From Bacteroidota bacterium (GTDB taxonomy: Bacteria > Bacteroidota > Ignavibacteria > UBA10030 > UBA6906): 64,000 bases of DNA. The notes below the pieces were generated by a model that saw only the letters and a list, made by a program, of their open reading frames with translations, did not search any database and was not told the DNA's origin. This document shows positions 54,958-63,136 of this stretch, in pieces (the stretch's first letter is position 1; each line of letters opens with the position of its first letter). The translations under genes were made by a program, and so were the position numbers. The DNA lies in the NCBI GenBank assembly GCA_019637975.1, contig JAHBUR010000010.1:82736-146735 (forward strand), read 5' to 3'.

Positions 54958-55364
54958 GTTACTTCTTCCATTCGAGGCGCGTTGCGCGCAAGGTAAAACC
55001 GTCCGATTGCGACATCGAACTCCGATCCGTCTTCCGACTGCATCCGGTACGTCCCCTCCATTGTTCCCCATTCCGTATCAAGAGGGCAGAAGCTGGTATA
55101 CTCGAATACATCGCCCGGCGCGAGCCGTGGATACTTGCCCACAACGCCCGGCCCTTCGACATCTTCCCGGTCACCATTTCCGTTAATGATCACCCAGTGC
55201 CGCGAAATCAGCCGGGCGAGTTTTGTTCCTTCGTTCGAGATGAAGACTCTGTACGCAAAGACGAATTTGTTTTCAGACGGATGAGATTGGTCGGCAAGAT
55301 ACGTTGCAACGGCACGTACGCGAATTCCTTCCGTTGTTGTATCCGAGATGAGCGAATGAGGCAT
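54954..55364 (-). CDS. apaG: ApaG-domain protein
   Basis: A 136-residue single-domain ApaG protein with a fibronectin-III-like beta sandwich. Landmarks are '[21 protein letters not shown]', shown here as '[13 protein letters not shown]' and '[13 protein letters not shown]', then '[20 protein letters not shown]' and 'GTMEGTYRM'. The GxGxVG-like '[11 protein letters not shown]' loop is present. Biochemical role is unclear across bacteria. It lies 19 bases after kmo and overlaps the Nudix gene. Confidence 0.94.
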   Translation of the reverse strand: MPHSLISDTTTEGIRVRAVATYLADQSHPSENKFVFAYRVFISNEGTKLARLISRHWVIINGNGDREDVEGPGVVGKYPRLAPGDVFEYTSFCPLDTEWGTMEGTYRMQSEDGSEFDVAIGRFYLARNAPRMEEVT

Positions 55365-55383
55365 ATCTGCACCTTCACGATTA

Positions 55384-56760
55384 CTACTCGATGTAATCCA
55401 GTTCTTTGCTGATCAACAAATCCGCTTTGCGCAAGTCAACCTCCTCGGGGCGCGTAATGTGCCGGCACAATTCATCAAGAATTCTCTCCTGAATCATGCC
55501 CCGGCTGTACGCAACCGAATAGGGTATCCGGCGAAACGTGACCATGGTATATTTGGGGACGAACAAACCCGGATATTGTTCTTCGAGAATCCGCTCGACT
55601 TTCTTCTTGAGCTGGAATTTCGGTTGCGTAACATAATCGCGCATTTCAACAAAATTCTCGACCGCAAGATCTGCAATAGCGTTGGTATCCTTGACCCGCG
55701 TTTTCTCAAAGCCTTCGAACACCTCTTTCCAGTCAACCTTGTCGGGCGTGCGCCCATACGACATTTGACGTTGAATGAGGCGACTGATATGCGTGCAATC
55801 TTCAAACGCACAATTCATTCCCTGCCCGAAGAACGGAACGATTGCATGCGCGGCATCTCCCAACAGCAGGGATTTCCCCTCCACGTGCCACGGCAAGCCC
55901 TTCACGGTTACCATTGAACCCGTCGGGTTTGCAAAGAACTCGTTTGTAAGATCGGGAATTAGCGCGGTTGCGTCGGGGAAATACTCGGCGAAGAACAACT
56001 TCACTTGTTCTTCGGAGTTCAAACTCTCGAAACTTTCCTCGCCTTTATGGGGGAAGAAGAAGGTACAGGTAAAACTCCCGTCAAGATTGGGGAGGGCGAT
56101 GAGCATGAATGTTTTTCTCGGCCAAATGTGCAGCGCATTCCTTTCAATCACATGCTTGCCGTTCGGGCCCGGAGGGATCGTCAGCTCTTTGTAGCCGTAG
56201 TCAAGATGGTCGAGCGTGAATTGGCTGATATTCCCTTCCACCATTGCGGATCGGATTGCAGAGGCCGAGCCGTCGGTACCAATCACAGTCCGGAATTGCA
56301 GTGTAGATTCCTCGGCCGTGGTTTCGTTTACGAACTTCACATCGCCCGTCTCAAAATCCATTCCCGCACATCTCGTGTTGAAGTTGATGTGAAGATTCTT
56401 GTTTTTCTCCGCCGCTGTCATAAGCGCCTTGTTCAGCTCTGAACGGGATATGGCGTAGATAACCTCCGACTCGTCTTTGCCGTAGCGCTGAAAGATAAGT
56501 TCGCCGGAGACCGGATGAATCATCCGGCCGCGCATGGAAATGGCAATCCGCATGATTCTTTCGGCAACGCCAACCTCCTCCAGCGCGTGAATGCCTCGTG
56601 CTGAAAGCGCCAGATTGATTGACCGTCCGCCGCCGATATCCGTTTCACGCATATCCGGTCTGCGTTCGTACATCTCCACCTGAAAGTTCTTTTTTGCCAG
56701 ATAGATGCCGAGCAGAGAACCGGCAAGGCCCGAGCCAATAATCGCAATTCTGTTCTTCAA
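55384..56760 (-). CDS. kmo: Kynurenine 3-monooxygenase
   Basis: A 458-residue FAD-dependent hydroxylase converting L-kynurenine to 3-hydroxykynurenine with NADPH and oxygen. FAD motifs are 'IAIIGSGLAGSLLGIYLAKK' and 'LLLGDAAHAIVPFFGQGMN'; substrate-site features include 'SINLALSARGIHAL' and 'FFFPHKGEESFE'. The frame is open to a TTG at 56817, inside kynU; the TTG at 56760 gives the usual short N-terminus before the GxGxxG motif and avoids overlap, though AGAAGG is rather far upstream. It directly follows kynU. Confidence 0.95.
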   Translation of the reverse strand: MKNRIAIIGSGLAGSLLGIYLAKKNFQVEMYERRPDMRETDIGGGRSINLALSARGIHALEEVGVAERIMRIAISMRGRMIHPVSGELIFQRYGKDESEVIYAISRSELNKALMTAAEKNKNLHINFNTRCAGMDFETGDVKFVNETTAEESTLQFRTVIGTDGSASAIRSAMVEGNISQFTLDHLDYGYKELTIPPGPNGKHVIERNALHIWPRKTFMLIALPNLDGSFTCTFFFPHKGEESFESLNSEEQVKLFFAEYFPDATALIPDLTNEFFANPTGSMVTVKGLPWHVEGKSLLLGDAAHAIVPFFGQGMNCAFEDCTHISRLIQRQMSYGRTPDKVDWKEVFEGFEKTRVKDTNAIADLAVENFVEMRDYVTQPKFQLKKKVERILEEQYPGLFVPKYTMVTFRRIPYSVAYSRGMIQERILDELCRHITRPEEVDLRKADLLISKELDYIE

Positions 56761-56788
56761 TACAGTAACCGAATCCCTTCTATAGTTA

Positions 56789-58063
56789 TCAACCTCCGGC
56801 TTCCGTGCCGGATGCAAGAATTTCTACAAATCGAAACACATCGATAAAGGAGTTGTACAGCGGAACGGGAGCCACGCGAATCACATCCGGCTCTCGCCAG
56901 TCGCATACCACGCTGTTCGTCATGAGATGGTCGAAAATCTTCTTCCCTCCCTTTCTTGTACGGATGGAGAGTTGACATCCTCGTTGGGCGGGATCCGCGG
57001 GCGTAATAACCGAGAACACCTTACTGGGATGATTGTTGAGAAGATATTCGAGATACGATGTCAATCGTACGCTCTTTGCGCGTAATGCGTCCATTCCAAC
57101 TTCGTCAAATATTTCGAGAGAAGCACGCATTGCCGCCAGCGGAAGAATCGGTGGATTGCTGAGTTGCCATCCTTCGGCGCCGGGAATCGGGTCAAACGTC
57201 GGACCCATATTGAACCGTATGTCTTTGCTCTGCCCCCACCATCCTGTAAATCGGGGAAGAGTCGGATTGGTTGCATGACGTTCATGAACGAAACAGCCGG
57301 CGATATTTCCGGGTCCGGCGTTCAGGTATTTATACGAACACCAAACGGCAAAATCCACGTTCCAATCATGGAGATTGAGCATGAGATTCCCCGCCGCATG
57401 CGCAAGATCGAAGCCGACGATGCAACCTTGAGCCTGTCCCGCTTTCGTGATCCGTTCCATGTCGAATGCCTGACCGGTGTAGTAGTTGACTCCGCCGATC
57501 AGAACAACGGCAATTTCATCGCCGTCGGCATCCAACACATCCTCAATATCTTCGGTGCGGAGACTTGTCTCCCCCGCACGCGGCTGCAATTCAATCAGCG
57601 AAAGCTTCGGGTCGAATCCGTGAAATCGTATCTGCGATTCCACTGCATACCTGTCCGAGGGAAATGCGTGTGCCTCGATGACGATCTTGTGCCTCAATGT
57701 TGTCGGGCGGTAGAAGGACACGAGCATAAGATGAAGGTTCACGGTAAGCGTGTTCATCACAACGACTTCAACCGGTTTTGCGCCGACCAGCCGTGCCGTT
57801 TGTTCCGTCAACAATTCATGATACGGCATCCAGGGATTCTTCGCGTGAAAATGCCCCTCGACGCCCAACATCTCCCAATCCTTCAACTCCTGCTCGACAA
57901 AACTCCGTACCGATTTCGGCTGAAGTCCGAGCGAGTTGCCGCAGAGGTAGATAACGTCGTTGCCGTTCTTGTCTTTGGGGATAAAGAAGCGGGCGCGGAA
58001 CTGCTTTAGCGGGTCTTCGGAATCAAGCTGCTCAGCATATTTTTTGTCTGCAGTGAAGTTCAT
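56789..58063 (-). CDS. kynU: Kynureninase
   Basis: A 424-residue PLP-dependent hydrolase cleaving (3-hydroxy)kynurenine to (3-hydroxy)anthranilate and alanine. Landmarks are 'IYLCGNSLGLQPKSV', 'VVVMNTLTVNLHLM', 'AHAFPSDRYAVESQ', the cofactor Asp in 'IVGFDLAHAAGN' and the Schiff-base Lys in 'WCSYKYLNAGPGN'. The open frame extends upstream to 58171 through a 9-base repeat array that would encode 'YELHELYNLFKLYKLYEP'. ATG 58063 begins at the family's usual position and is preferred. The length is then typical. Confidence 0.96.
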   Translation of the reverse strand: MNFTADKKYAEQLDSEDPLKQFRARFFIPKDKNGNDVIYLCGNSLGLQPKSVRSFVEQELKDWEMLGVEGHFHAKNPWMPYHELLTEQTARLVGAKPVEVVVMNTLTVNLHLMLVSFYRPTTLRHKIVIEAHAFPSDRYAVESQIRFHGFDPKLSLIELQPRAGETSLRTEDIEDVLDADGDEIAVVLIGGVNYYTGQAFDMERITKAGQAQGCIVGFDLAHAAGNLMLNLHDWNVDFAVWCSYKYLNAGPGNIAGCFVHERHATNPTLPRFTGWWGQSKDIRFNMGPTFDPIPGAEGWQLSNPPILPLAAMRASLEIFDEVGMDALRAKSVRLTSYLEYLLNNHPSKVFSVITPADPAQRGCQLSIRTRKGGKKIFDHLMTNSVVCDWREPDVIRVAPVPLYNSFIDVFRFVEILASGTEAGG

Positions 58064-58071
58064 CGTGGGTT

Positions 58072-58195
58072 CATAGAGTTTGTAGAGTTTGAAGAGATTG
58101 TAGAGTTCATGGAGTTCGTAGAGTATTGTGAAGTTTGCGGGGAGAGGGTTGATCAACTCTATAAACTCCAAAAACTCATATCAACTCTAAAAACT
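58072..58195. repeat. 9-base-period degenerate repeat array in two opposed arms
   Basis: From 58072, nonamers such as catagagtt, tgtagagtt, tgaagagat, tgtagagtt, catggagtt, cgtagagta follow each other. From about 58154 the complementary form (caactctat, aaactccaa, aaactcata, tcaactcta) appears. The two arms can pair into a long imperfect hairpin. The array fills the whole spacer between the Y-family polymerase and kynU. Confidence 0.8.
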
Positions 58196-59409
58196 CAATC
58201 CCCATCGAACTCAAAATCTTCAAGTTCGGGAATATTGGTAAATGCAATTCGTGTCGGTGCCGCGTGTCCTGTTACTCCGCCGAAGTGAACGGCCATCTTG
58301 CCGTACTTGGCGTTGAGCTTGTCCATTGCTTGTGCAAGGCCCGTTCGCTTCTCTTCGTCGAATATTCCGAAGTTGTGCAGATCATCGGGCACAAGATTGT
58401 ACAGCGTTACACCGACCGCCAACGGCTTGCCTGTTTTCGGAATGTCCTTCCATAACTTCTGAAGAGCTTCGAGCAATGTCAACGTATCCTGACATTCCAC
58501 GAAGTTCACATGCGTTTCCCACTTCGGACGATTCATGAACTTCATGTACAACGCAAGACTCGAACACCAGTAGTTCATGCGACGGAGTCGGGACGCAGCT
58601 TTGTGAACGAGTTTCTGCGCAACGCCGAACGCCCCCTCTTTTGTCCGCTCTGCCGGAGGCAATACATGTGAGTGGCCAACTGTACGCCGATGCGTTTCGA
58701 GCCCCTCAACATCCTCGCCACGCAGGAGATGCCAGAAGCGTTCGCCAACGACCCCGCCCCAGATCTTCCTCATCGTCATCTCGGAACAATCGAGCAACTG
58801 CTTTACGGTAAAGATCTCATGCTCTTGCAGTCGCTTCTCCATCTGCGGGCCAATGCCGGGGAAGTCTCTCGTCTGTAATGTGAGCAAAAGATCGGGCAAG
58901 TCTTTTTGTTCGATCACCGTCAATCCATCGGGCTTCTGCATGTCACTGCCGACTTTTGCAAGAAAACGGTTCGTTGCCAGTCCGATTGAACAGCGAAGCG
59001 TTGAGCCAACTTTTTCACGAATTGTTGATTTGATGGAAAGAGCAAGAGCTTTTGCCTTCTCCGTGTTCTGTTGGCTCCCCGTCAGTTTGCAGACCATCTC
59101 ATCAATCGAAACAACGGCATGCACCGGCACACACGATTCGACTGCCTCAACAATTTGATGATGGTAGCGAACATAATGATCGTGCCGCGCCTGAATGCAG
59201 AGCAAACCGGGACACATCCTTTTCGCCTCGTCAACACGTGTTCCCGTCTTCACACCAAAAGCCTTCGCCTCATAGCTCGCCGCGATGCAGAACGTTGTAT
59301 CAGCCATCAGCGGAACAACAGCTATCGGCTTTCCCCGCAATTCGGGATGCAATTCCTGTTCCACCGATGCGAAGTAAGAGTTCAGATCGAGAAAAAGCCA
59401 GCTTACCAA
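58195..59409 (-). CDS. Y-family DNA polymerase (DNA polymerase IV type)
   Basis: A 404-residue translesion polymerase. The palm motifs are 'FLDLNSYFASVEQEL' (catalytic Asp) and 'HAVVSIDEMVCKL' (Asp-Glu pair); 'SIGLATNRFLAKVGSDMQKPDGLTV' (in part) and the helix-hairpin-helix 'FPGIGPQMEKRL' complete the catalytic core, followed by a little-finger domain. The start is TTG 59409, with GGGGA five bases upstream. Its position inside the kynurenine cluster, between ACMSD and kynU, has no metabolic logic and suggests insertion between pathway genes. Confidence 0.93.
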   Translation of the reverse strand: MVSWLFLDLNSYFASVEQELHPELRGKPIAVVPLMADTTFCIAASYEAKAFGVKTGTRVDEAKRMCPGLLCIQARHDHYVRYHHQIVEAVESCVPVHAVVSIDEMVCKLTGSQQNTEKAKALALSIKSTIREKVGSTLRCSIGLATNRFLAKVGSDMQKPDGLTVIEQKDLPDLLLTLQTRDFPGIGPQMEKRLQEHEIFTVKQLLDCSEMTMRKIWGGVVGERFWHLLRGEDVEGLETHRRTVGHSHVLPPAERTKEGAFGVAQKLVHKAASRLRRMNYWCSSLALYMKFMNRPKWETHVNFVECQDTLTLLEALQKLWKDIPKTGKPLAVGVTLYNLVPDDLHNFGIFDEEKRTGLAQAMDKLNAKYGKMAVHFGGVTGHAAPTRIAFTNIPELEDFEFDGD

Positions 59410-59440
59410 CGCAATCCCCTTGGTGTCCGTTGAGTCTGTG

Positions 59441-59498
59441 CAGTCTTTAGTCTGTTCAATGCTCTCGACTACTTAGTCTAAACAGACTTCATAGACTG
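59441..59498. repeat. Inverted repeat of AGTCTG units between ACMSD and polymerase genes
   Basis: Arms CAGTCTTTAGTCTGTT (59441-59456) and AACAGACTTCATAGACTG (59481-59498) pair with one small bulge. The second arm covers the ACMSD stop codon. The units resemble those of the array at 61592-61627. Confidence 0.65.
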
Positions 59499-60490
59499 TT
59501 CTTGCCTAACCATTCCATCGCCGTTCCACTCAACAATCTCGACGTTGTCTTTTCACTCAACTGCATCGACTGAATGAGAGAACCCGGACTCGCTTCGCCC
59601 AACGGAAACGGATAGTCAGAGCCGAGGGCTAATTTCTCTTCTCCTACCAAATCAAGAAGATATTGTAACATTACTTTGTCATGAACAAGGGTGTCGAGAT
59701 AGAATTTGCCGAGATAGTTTCTCGGATTGATCTTGTTATGAACCGCCACCAAATCCGGCCGGACGTTGAAGCCGTGTTCAATCCGTCCGATTGTAGCTGG
59801 AAACGAACCGCCGCCGTGCGCGAACGCGACACGCAGTTTTGGCAATCGTTCAAACACTCCGCCAAAAATCATCGAACAGATCGCGAGCGAAACTTCCGCC
59901 GGCATGCCGACAAGCCACGGCAACCAGTACTGTGGCATCCGTTCCTTCCCCATCATGTCCCAAGGATGAACGAAGATTGCGGCGCCTAGTTCCTGGGCTG
60001 CCTGAAAGACGGGAAAGAGATGCTCGTCGTTCAAATTCCACTCATTCACGTGCGAGCCAATTTCAATGCCGGCAAGTTTCAAATCCTTCACGCATCGCTC
60101 AAGTTCTTTGATCGCGAGATCAGGCGCTTGCATGGGAACCGTGCCAAGCCCGACAAACCGTTTCGGATGAGCAGCGACGACCTCTGCAATATGGTCATTG
60201 AAAAACGTCGCAAGGTCGAGTGCATCATGCGGATTCGCCCAATAGCTGAACATGACCGGCACCGTTGACAACACTTGAACCGTGACGCTGTGCCGGTCGC
60301 AATCATGCAACCGGACATTCGCATCCCACAGATTCTCTTCAACATCACGGAAATGTTTGCCGTCGATCATCATCCGTCCGCAGCCGGGCGCATGGTGTTC
60401 CAGATTCACCCAGCCGCCGTAGCCGGACTTCGCCTTCATGTCGGGAAGCTTCGGCGGTAGGATGTGTGTGTGAATGTCGATTTTGTGCAC
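59489..60490 (-). CDS. 2-Amino-3-carboxymuconate-6-semialdehyde decarboxylase
   Basis: A 333-residue amidohydrolase-fold enzyme (ACMSD, NbaD-type). It decarboxylates ACMS to 2-aminomuconate semialdehyde, steering flux away from spontaneous quinolinate formation. Zinc ligands are His7 and His9 ('IDIHTHI'), His175 ('IFVHPWD') and Asp292 ('LGSDYPFPLGE'). Catalytic His225 ('AFAHGGGSF'), Arg48 and Trp189 are also at the expected spacing. The start is GTG 60490. All active-site residues are intact. Confidence 0.95.
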   Translation of the reverse strand: MHKIDIHTHILPPKLPDMKAKSGYGGWVNLEHHAPGCGRMMIDGKHFRDVEENLWDANVRLHDCDRHSVTVQVLSTVPVMFSYWANPHDALDLATFFNDHIAEVVAAHPKRFVGLGTVPMQAPDLAIKELERCVKDLKLAGIEIGSHVNEWNLNDEHLFPVFQAAQELGAAIFVHPWDMMGKERMPQYWLPWLVGMPAEVSLAICSMIFGGVFERLPKLRVAFAHGGGSFPATIGRIEHGFNVRPDLVAVHNKINPRNYLGKFYLDTLVHDKVMLQYLLDLVGEEKLALGSDYPFPLGEASPGSLIQSMQLSEKTTSRLLSGTAMEWLGKNSL

Positions 60491-60622
60491 GAGGATGGAG
60501 CAGCTTTAGTTGTTCGGGCGGAATTCCCTTCTCCGCCACTTCATTCAAAGTGAACGGAGCTTACTATAATCTAAGAACAATTACAGGAAGTGGCAATCTC
60601 CAACGAGGCGGCATCCTACTCC

Positions 60623-61147
60623 TTACGCCGGCTTCTTCGGCCTCTCCATTCTCGTTCCGCACTTTTTGCAGGTACTATTCTCCGCGTTATCGTAGAAGCG
60701 CTCGAAGATCGGCGGCAGTTGGGTGACAATGTTGTCGATGTAATGAAATTCTTCATACATCTTGCTGCCGCATTTTTCACAATACCACAGGAAGCCGTCA
60801 AGTTCTTTTTCGGCACGCTTGTGTTCGATGACGAGTCCGACCGTATTCGGGCCCCTCTGCGGCGAATGCGGCGTGCGCGGCGGCAGCAGGAATATCTCGC
60901 CCTGGCGAATAGGAATATCCTTCGGCTTTCCCTCATCAACCACCTTCAGGACAATGTCGCCTTCAACCTGGTAGAAGAACTCTTCTCCCTCGTTAAGGTG
61001 GTAGTCTTTTCGTGCATTCGGTCCGCCGACGACCATGACGATCGTCTCCGCGTCTTCGTACACGCATTTGTTACCGACCGGCGGTTTGAGCAGATGACGG
61101 TTGTCGTCAATCCATTTTTTGAAGTTGAGCGGCGCTGTGAGAGCCAT
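60623..61147 (-). CDS. 3-Hydroxyanthranilate 3,4-dioxygenase
   Basis: A 174-residue cupin dioxygenase (HAAO, NbaC-type) opening the ring of 3-hydroxyanthranilate to ACMS. Catalytic iron ligands are His50, Glu56 and His94, with substrate-binding Arg46 and Arg98 nearby. A second rubredoxin-like iron site is formed by Cys123, Cys126 ('WYCEKCGSK'), Cys160 and Cys163 ('STCKKCGTR'), as in the bacterial homodimeric type. AGGAGG precedes the ATG. The 132-base gap to ACMSD contains no gene. Confidence 0.96.
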   Translation of the reverse strand: MALTAPLNFKKWIDDNRHLLKPPVGNKCVYEDAETIVMVVGGPNARKDYHLNEGEEFFYQVEGDIVLKVVDEGKPKDIPIRQGEIFLLPPRTPHSPQRGPNTVGLVIEHKRAEKELDGFLWYCEKCGSKMYEEFHYIDNIVTQLPPIFERFYDNAENSTCKKCGTRMERPKKPA

Positions 61148-61170
61148 GACATTCCTCCTAATTGAATGAT

Positions 61171-61590
61171 TTAGACTGTTGCTATCACCTTGAGTTCAAT
61201 CGCTATCGGCGTTGGCAATGCGTGCACTTCCACCGTTGTGCGGCACGGCTGATTCTCTTTGAAATATTCTGCGTAGACTTTGTTGTATGCCGGAAAATCC
61301 CTTTTCATGTTTGTGAGAAAAACCGTCACATCTACAATCTTGTCCCAGCTCGAACCTGCATCTTCAAGAATTGCCCGGACGTTTTTGAAGACCGAATGAC
61401 ATTGCGTTTCAATGTCGTACGAAACAATACCGCCGTTCGCATCAAATTCAACGCCGGGAATTTTCTTCGTCCCTTTCTCCCTCGGCCCGACTCCCGAAAG
61501 AAACAAGAGGTTGCCAACACGCCGCGCATGCGGATAAAGCCCCACAGGCTCCGGCGCTTTTGATGAGTGAACTATTTCCTTCGATTCCAT
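61171..61590 (-). CDS. RidA-family 2-aminomuconate deaminase
   Basis: A 139-residue RidA/YjgF-family protein. The family motif 'GRTTVEV'-like region appears as 'QPCRTTVEVHALPTPIAIEL', with Arg in 'CRTTVEV' binding the substrate carboxylate, and 'SGVGPREKGTKKIPG' is characteristic of the aminomuconate deaminase branch. In this pathway it removes ammonia from 2-aminomuconate to give 4-oxalocrotonate. ATG 61590 is used; the TTG immediately before it belongs to the repeat array. It sits between HAAO and the dehydrogenase, as in known nba-type clusters. Confidence 0.93.
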   Translation of the reverse strand: MESKEIVHSSKAPEPVGLYPHARRVGNLLFLSGVGPREKGTKKIPGVEFDANGGIVSYDIETQCHSVFKNVRAILEDAGSSWDKIVDVTVFLTNMKRDFPAYNKVYAEYFKENQPCRTTVEVHALPTPIAIELKVIATV

Positions 61591-61591
61591 C

Positions 61592-61627
61592 AACAGACTA
61601 AACAGACTGAATAGATCAAACAGACTT
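61592..61627. repeat. Four tandem copies of a 9-base unit between two pathway genes
   Basis: aacagacta, aacagactg, aatagatca, aacagactt run without gaps from 61592 to 61627. They fill the spacer from the RidA start codon to the dehydrogenase stop codon. Confidence 0.85.
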
Positions 61628-63069
61628 CATATCTTGATGCACACATTCTTCGGCTCGGTAAAGAACCGTAACGCCTCAAGTCCGCCTTCTCTTCCGACTC
61701 CCGAATCTTTCATACCGCCAAACGGCGTTCGTAAATCGCGCAACATCCAGCAATTCACCCAGACGATGCCGGAACGAACCCGCGCCGCAACGCGATGCGC
61801 CCGGCTCAAGTCATTTGTCCAGAGAATTGCCGCGAGGCCGTATTGAGTGCTATCAGCAAAATACAAGACTTCGTCTTCCGTATCAAACGGCGTTAACGTT
61901 ACCACCGGCCCGAAAATTTCCTCTTGATTCGTTCGACAATTGTGCGGCAGTCCTTCAATCACCGTCGGCTCGACGAACCAGCCGTATTTGCATCGCCCTT
62001 CCGGATGCACACGATTGCCGCCACAGAGAATCGTTCCGCCTTCGGTTTGCGCAAGTGCAATGTACGACAGAATCTTCTGAAGATGCGGCAGGGAATTGAT
62101 TGCGCCCACTTGTGTCGTCTCTTCCATCGGATCCCCGATGCGGAGTTTTCTCGTCCGTTCTAGAAATTCATTTTTGAACTTCTCATACAACGGCCGCTCG
62201 ACGAAGATGCGTGAGCCGCAAAGACAAATCTCTCCCTGATTCTCAAACGAAGATCGTATCGTTGTATCCATCATCTTCTCAAAATCACAATCAGCAAAGA
62301 TCATAGCAGGGTTTTTGCCACCCATTTCAAGGGATAATTTCTTGAACATCGGCGCGGCGGCTTTGGCAATTTCAGCGCCGGTTTTCGTTCCGCCGGTGAA
62401 CGTGATTGCCGTGATTTCCGGATGGGCGCTGATTGCCGTACCCACTTTGTTGCCGTATCCGTGAACAATATTAAGAACGCCCGGCGGGAGTCCCGCCTCG
62501 ATACACAACTGTGACAGCATGTACGCCGTCATCGGAGTCAGTTCGGATGGCTTGCCGACAACGCAATTTCCTGCTGCAAGGGCCGGGGCAATCTTCCATG
62601 TGAAAAGATAGAGGGGGAGATTCCAGGGAGATATGGCGCCGACAATGCCGAGCGGTTGCCGCAACGTATAGTTGATTATCGTATCACCCATCGGATGCGC
62701 ATCGCTCGAAAAGTGGAGAATGGCTGTTGCAAAGAAACGGAAGTTTCGCGCCGCACGAGGAATATCGACACTCTTCGCAAGCCAAACAGGTTTTCCCTGA
62801 TCGGTTGATTCGGCAAGAGCAAGCTTGTCGAGATCACGCTCGATAAGTTCCGCAATGCAAAGAAGAATTTGCGATCGTTGCTCTGTTGGCATTGTTGACC
62901 ACGCAAAAAACGCTTTGTTTGCTGTTTCAACAGCATGCTGCACATCCCGATCATCCGAGTCCGGCAGTTGCGAATACACCTCACCGGTCGCCGGATTGTA
63001 GTTCTGGATGTACTCCCCCGAAACAGGTGGGATCAGACTACCGTTTATGTAGTTCTTGATTTGTTCCAT
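61627..63069 (-). CDS. 2-Aminomuconate semialdehyde dehydrogenase
   Basis: A 480-residue aldehyde dehydrogenase related to ALDH8A1/NbaE. Landmarks are 'GAISPWNLPLYLFTWK', the NAD site 'ITFTGGTKTGAEIAK', catalytic Glu in 'LSLEMGGKNPAM', catalytic Cys in 'NQGEICLCGSRIFVE' and 'EEIFGPVVTLTPF'. It oxidises 2-aminomuconate semialdehyde to 2-aminomuconate with NAD. Family and context agree. ATG 63069 gives the usual N-terminus; a TTG lies 24 bases upstream. Confidence 0.95.
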   Translation of the reverse strand: MEQIKNYINGSLIPPVSGEYIQNYNPATGEVYSQLPDSDDRDVQHAVETANKAFFAWSTMPTEQRSQILLCIAELIERDLDKLALAESTDQGKPVWLAKSVDIPRAARNFRFFATAILHFSSDAHPMGDTIINYTLRQPLGIVGAISPWNLPLYLFTWKIAPALAAGNCVVGKPSELTPMTAYMLSQLCIEAGLPPGVLNIVHGYGNKVGTAISAHPEITAITFTGGTKTGAEIAKAAAPMFKKLSLEMGGKNPAMIFADCDFEKMMDTTIRSSFENQGEICLCGSRIFVERPLYEKFKNEFLERTRKLRIGDPMEETTQVGAINSLPHLQKILSYIALAQTEGGTILCGGNRVHPEGRCKYGWFVEPTVIEGLPHNCRTNQEEIFGPVVTLTPFDTEDEVLYFADSTQYGLAAILWTNDLSRAHRVAARVRSGIVWVNCWMLRDLRTPFGGMKDSGVGREGGLEALRFFTEPKNVCIKI

Positions 63070-63097
63070 GGATTTTTCAACAACAAGGCACAACGGA

Positions 63098-63123
63098 ACA
63101 CGAAGGCTCTATGTATTTCGTGT
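63098..63123. repeat. Inverted repeat ACACGAA/TTCGTGT in spacer
   Basis: Perfect 7-bp arms with a 12-base loop between the SDR stop and the dehydrogenase start. It shares the CACGA-type arm with the element at 63938-63993. No T tract follows. Confidence 0.5.
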
Positions 63124-63136
63124 GCAACATGTTCTG

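Noticed and set aside
57164..58009. 281-codon plus-strand ORF opposite kynU
   Set aside because: Shadow of kynureninase codon usage; no ribosome site, no recognisable domain.
58064..58171. N-terminal extension of kynureninase through the repeat array
   Set aside because: The extra residues come from the 9-base repeat, have low complexity and are absent from the family pattern; the internal ATG fits.
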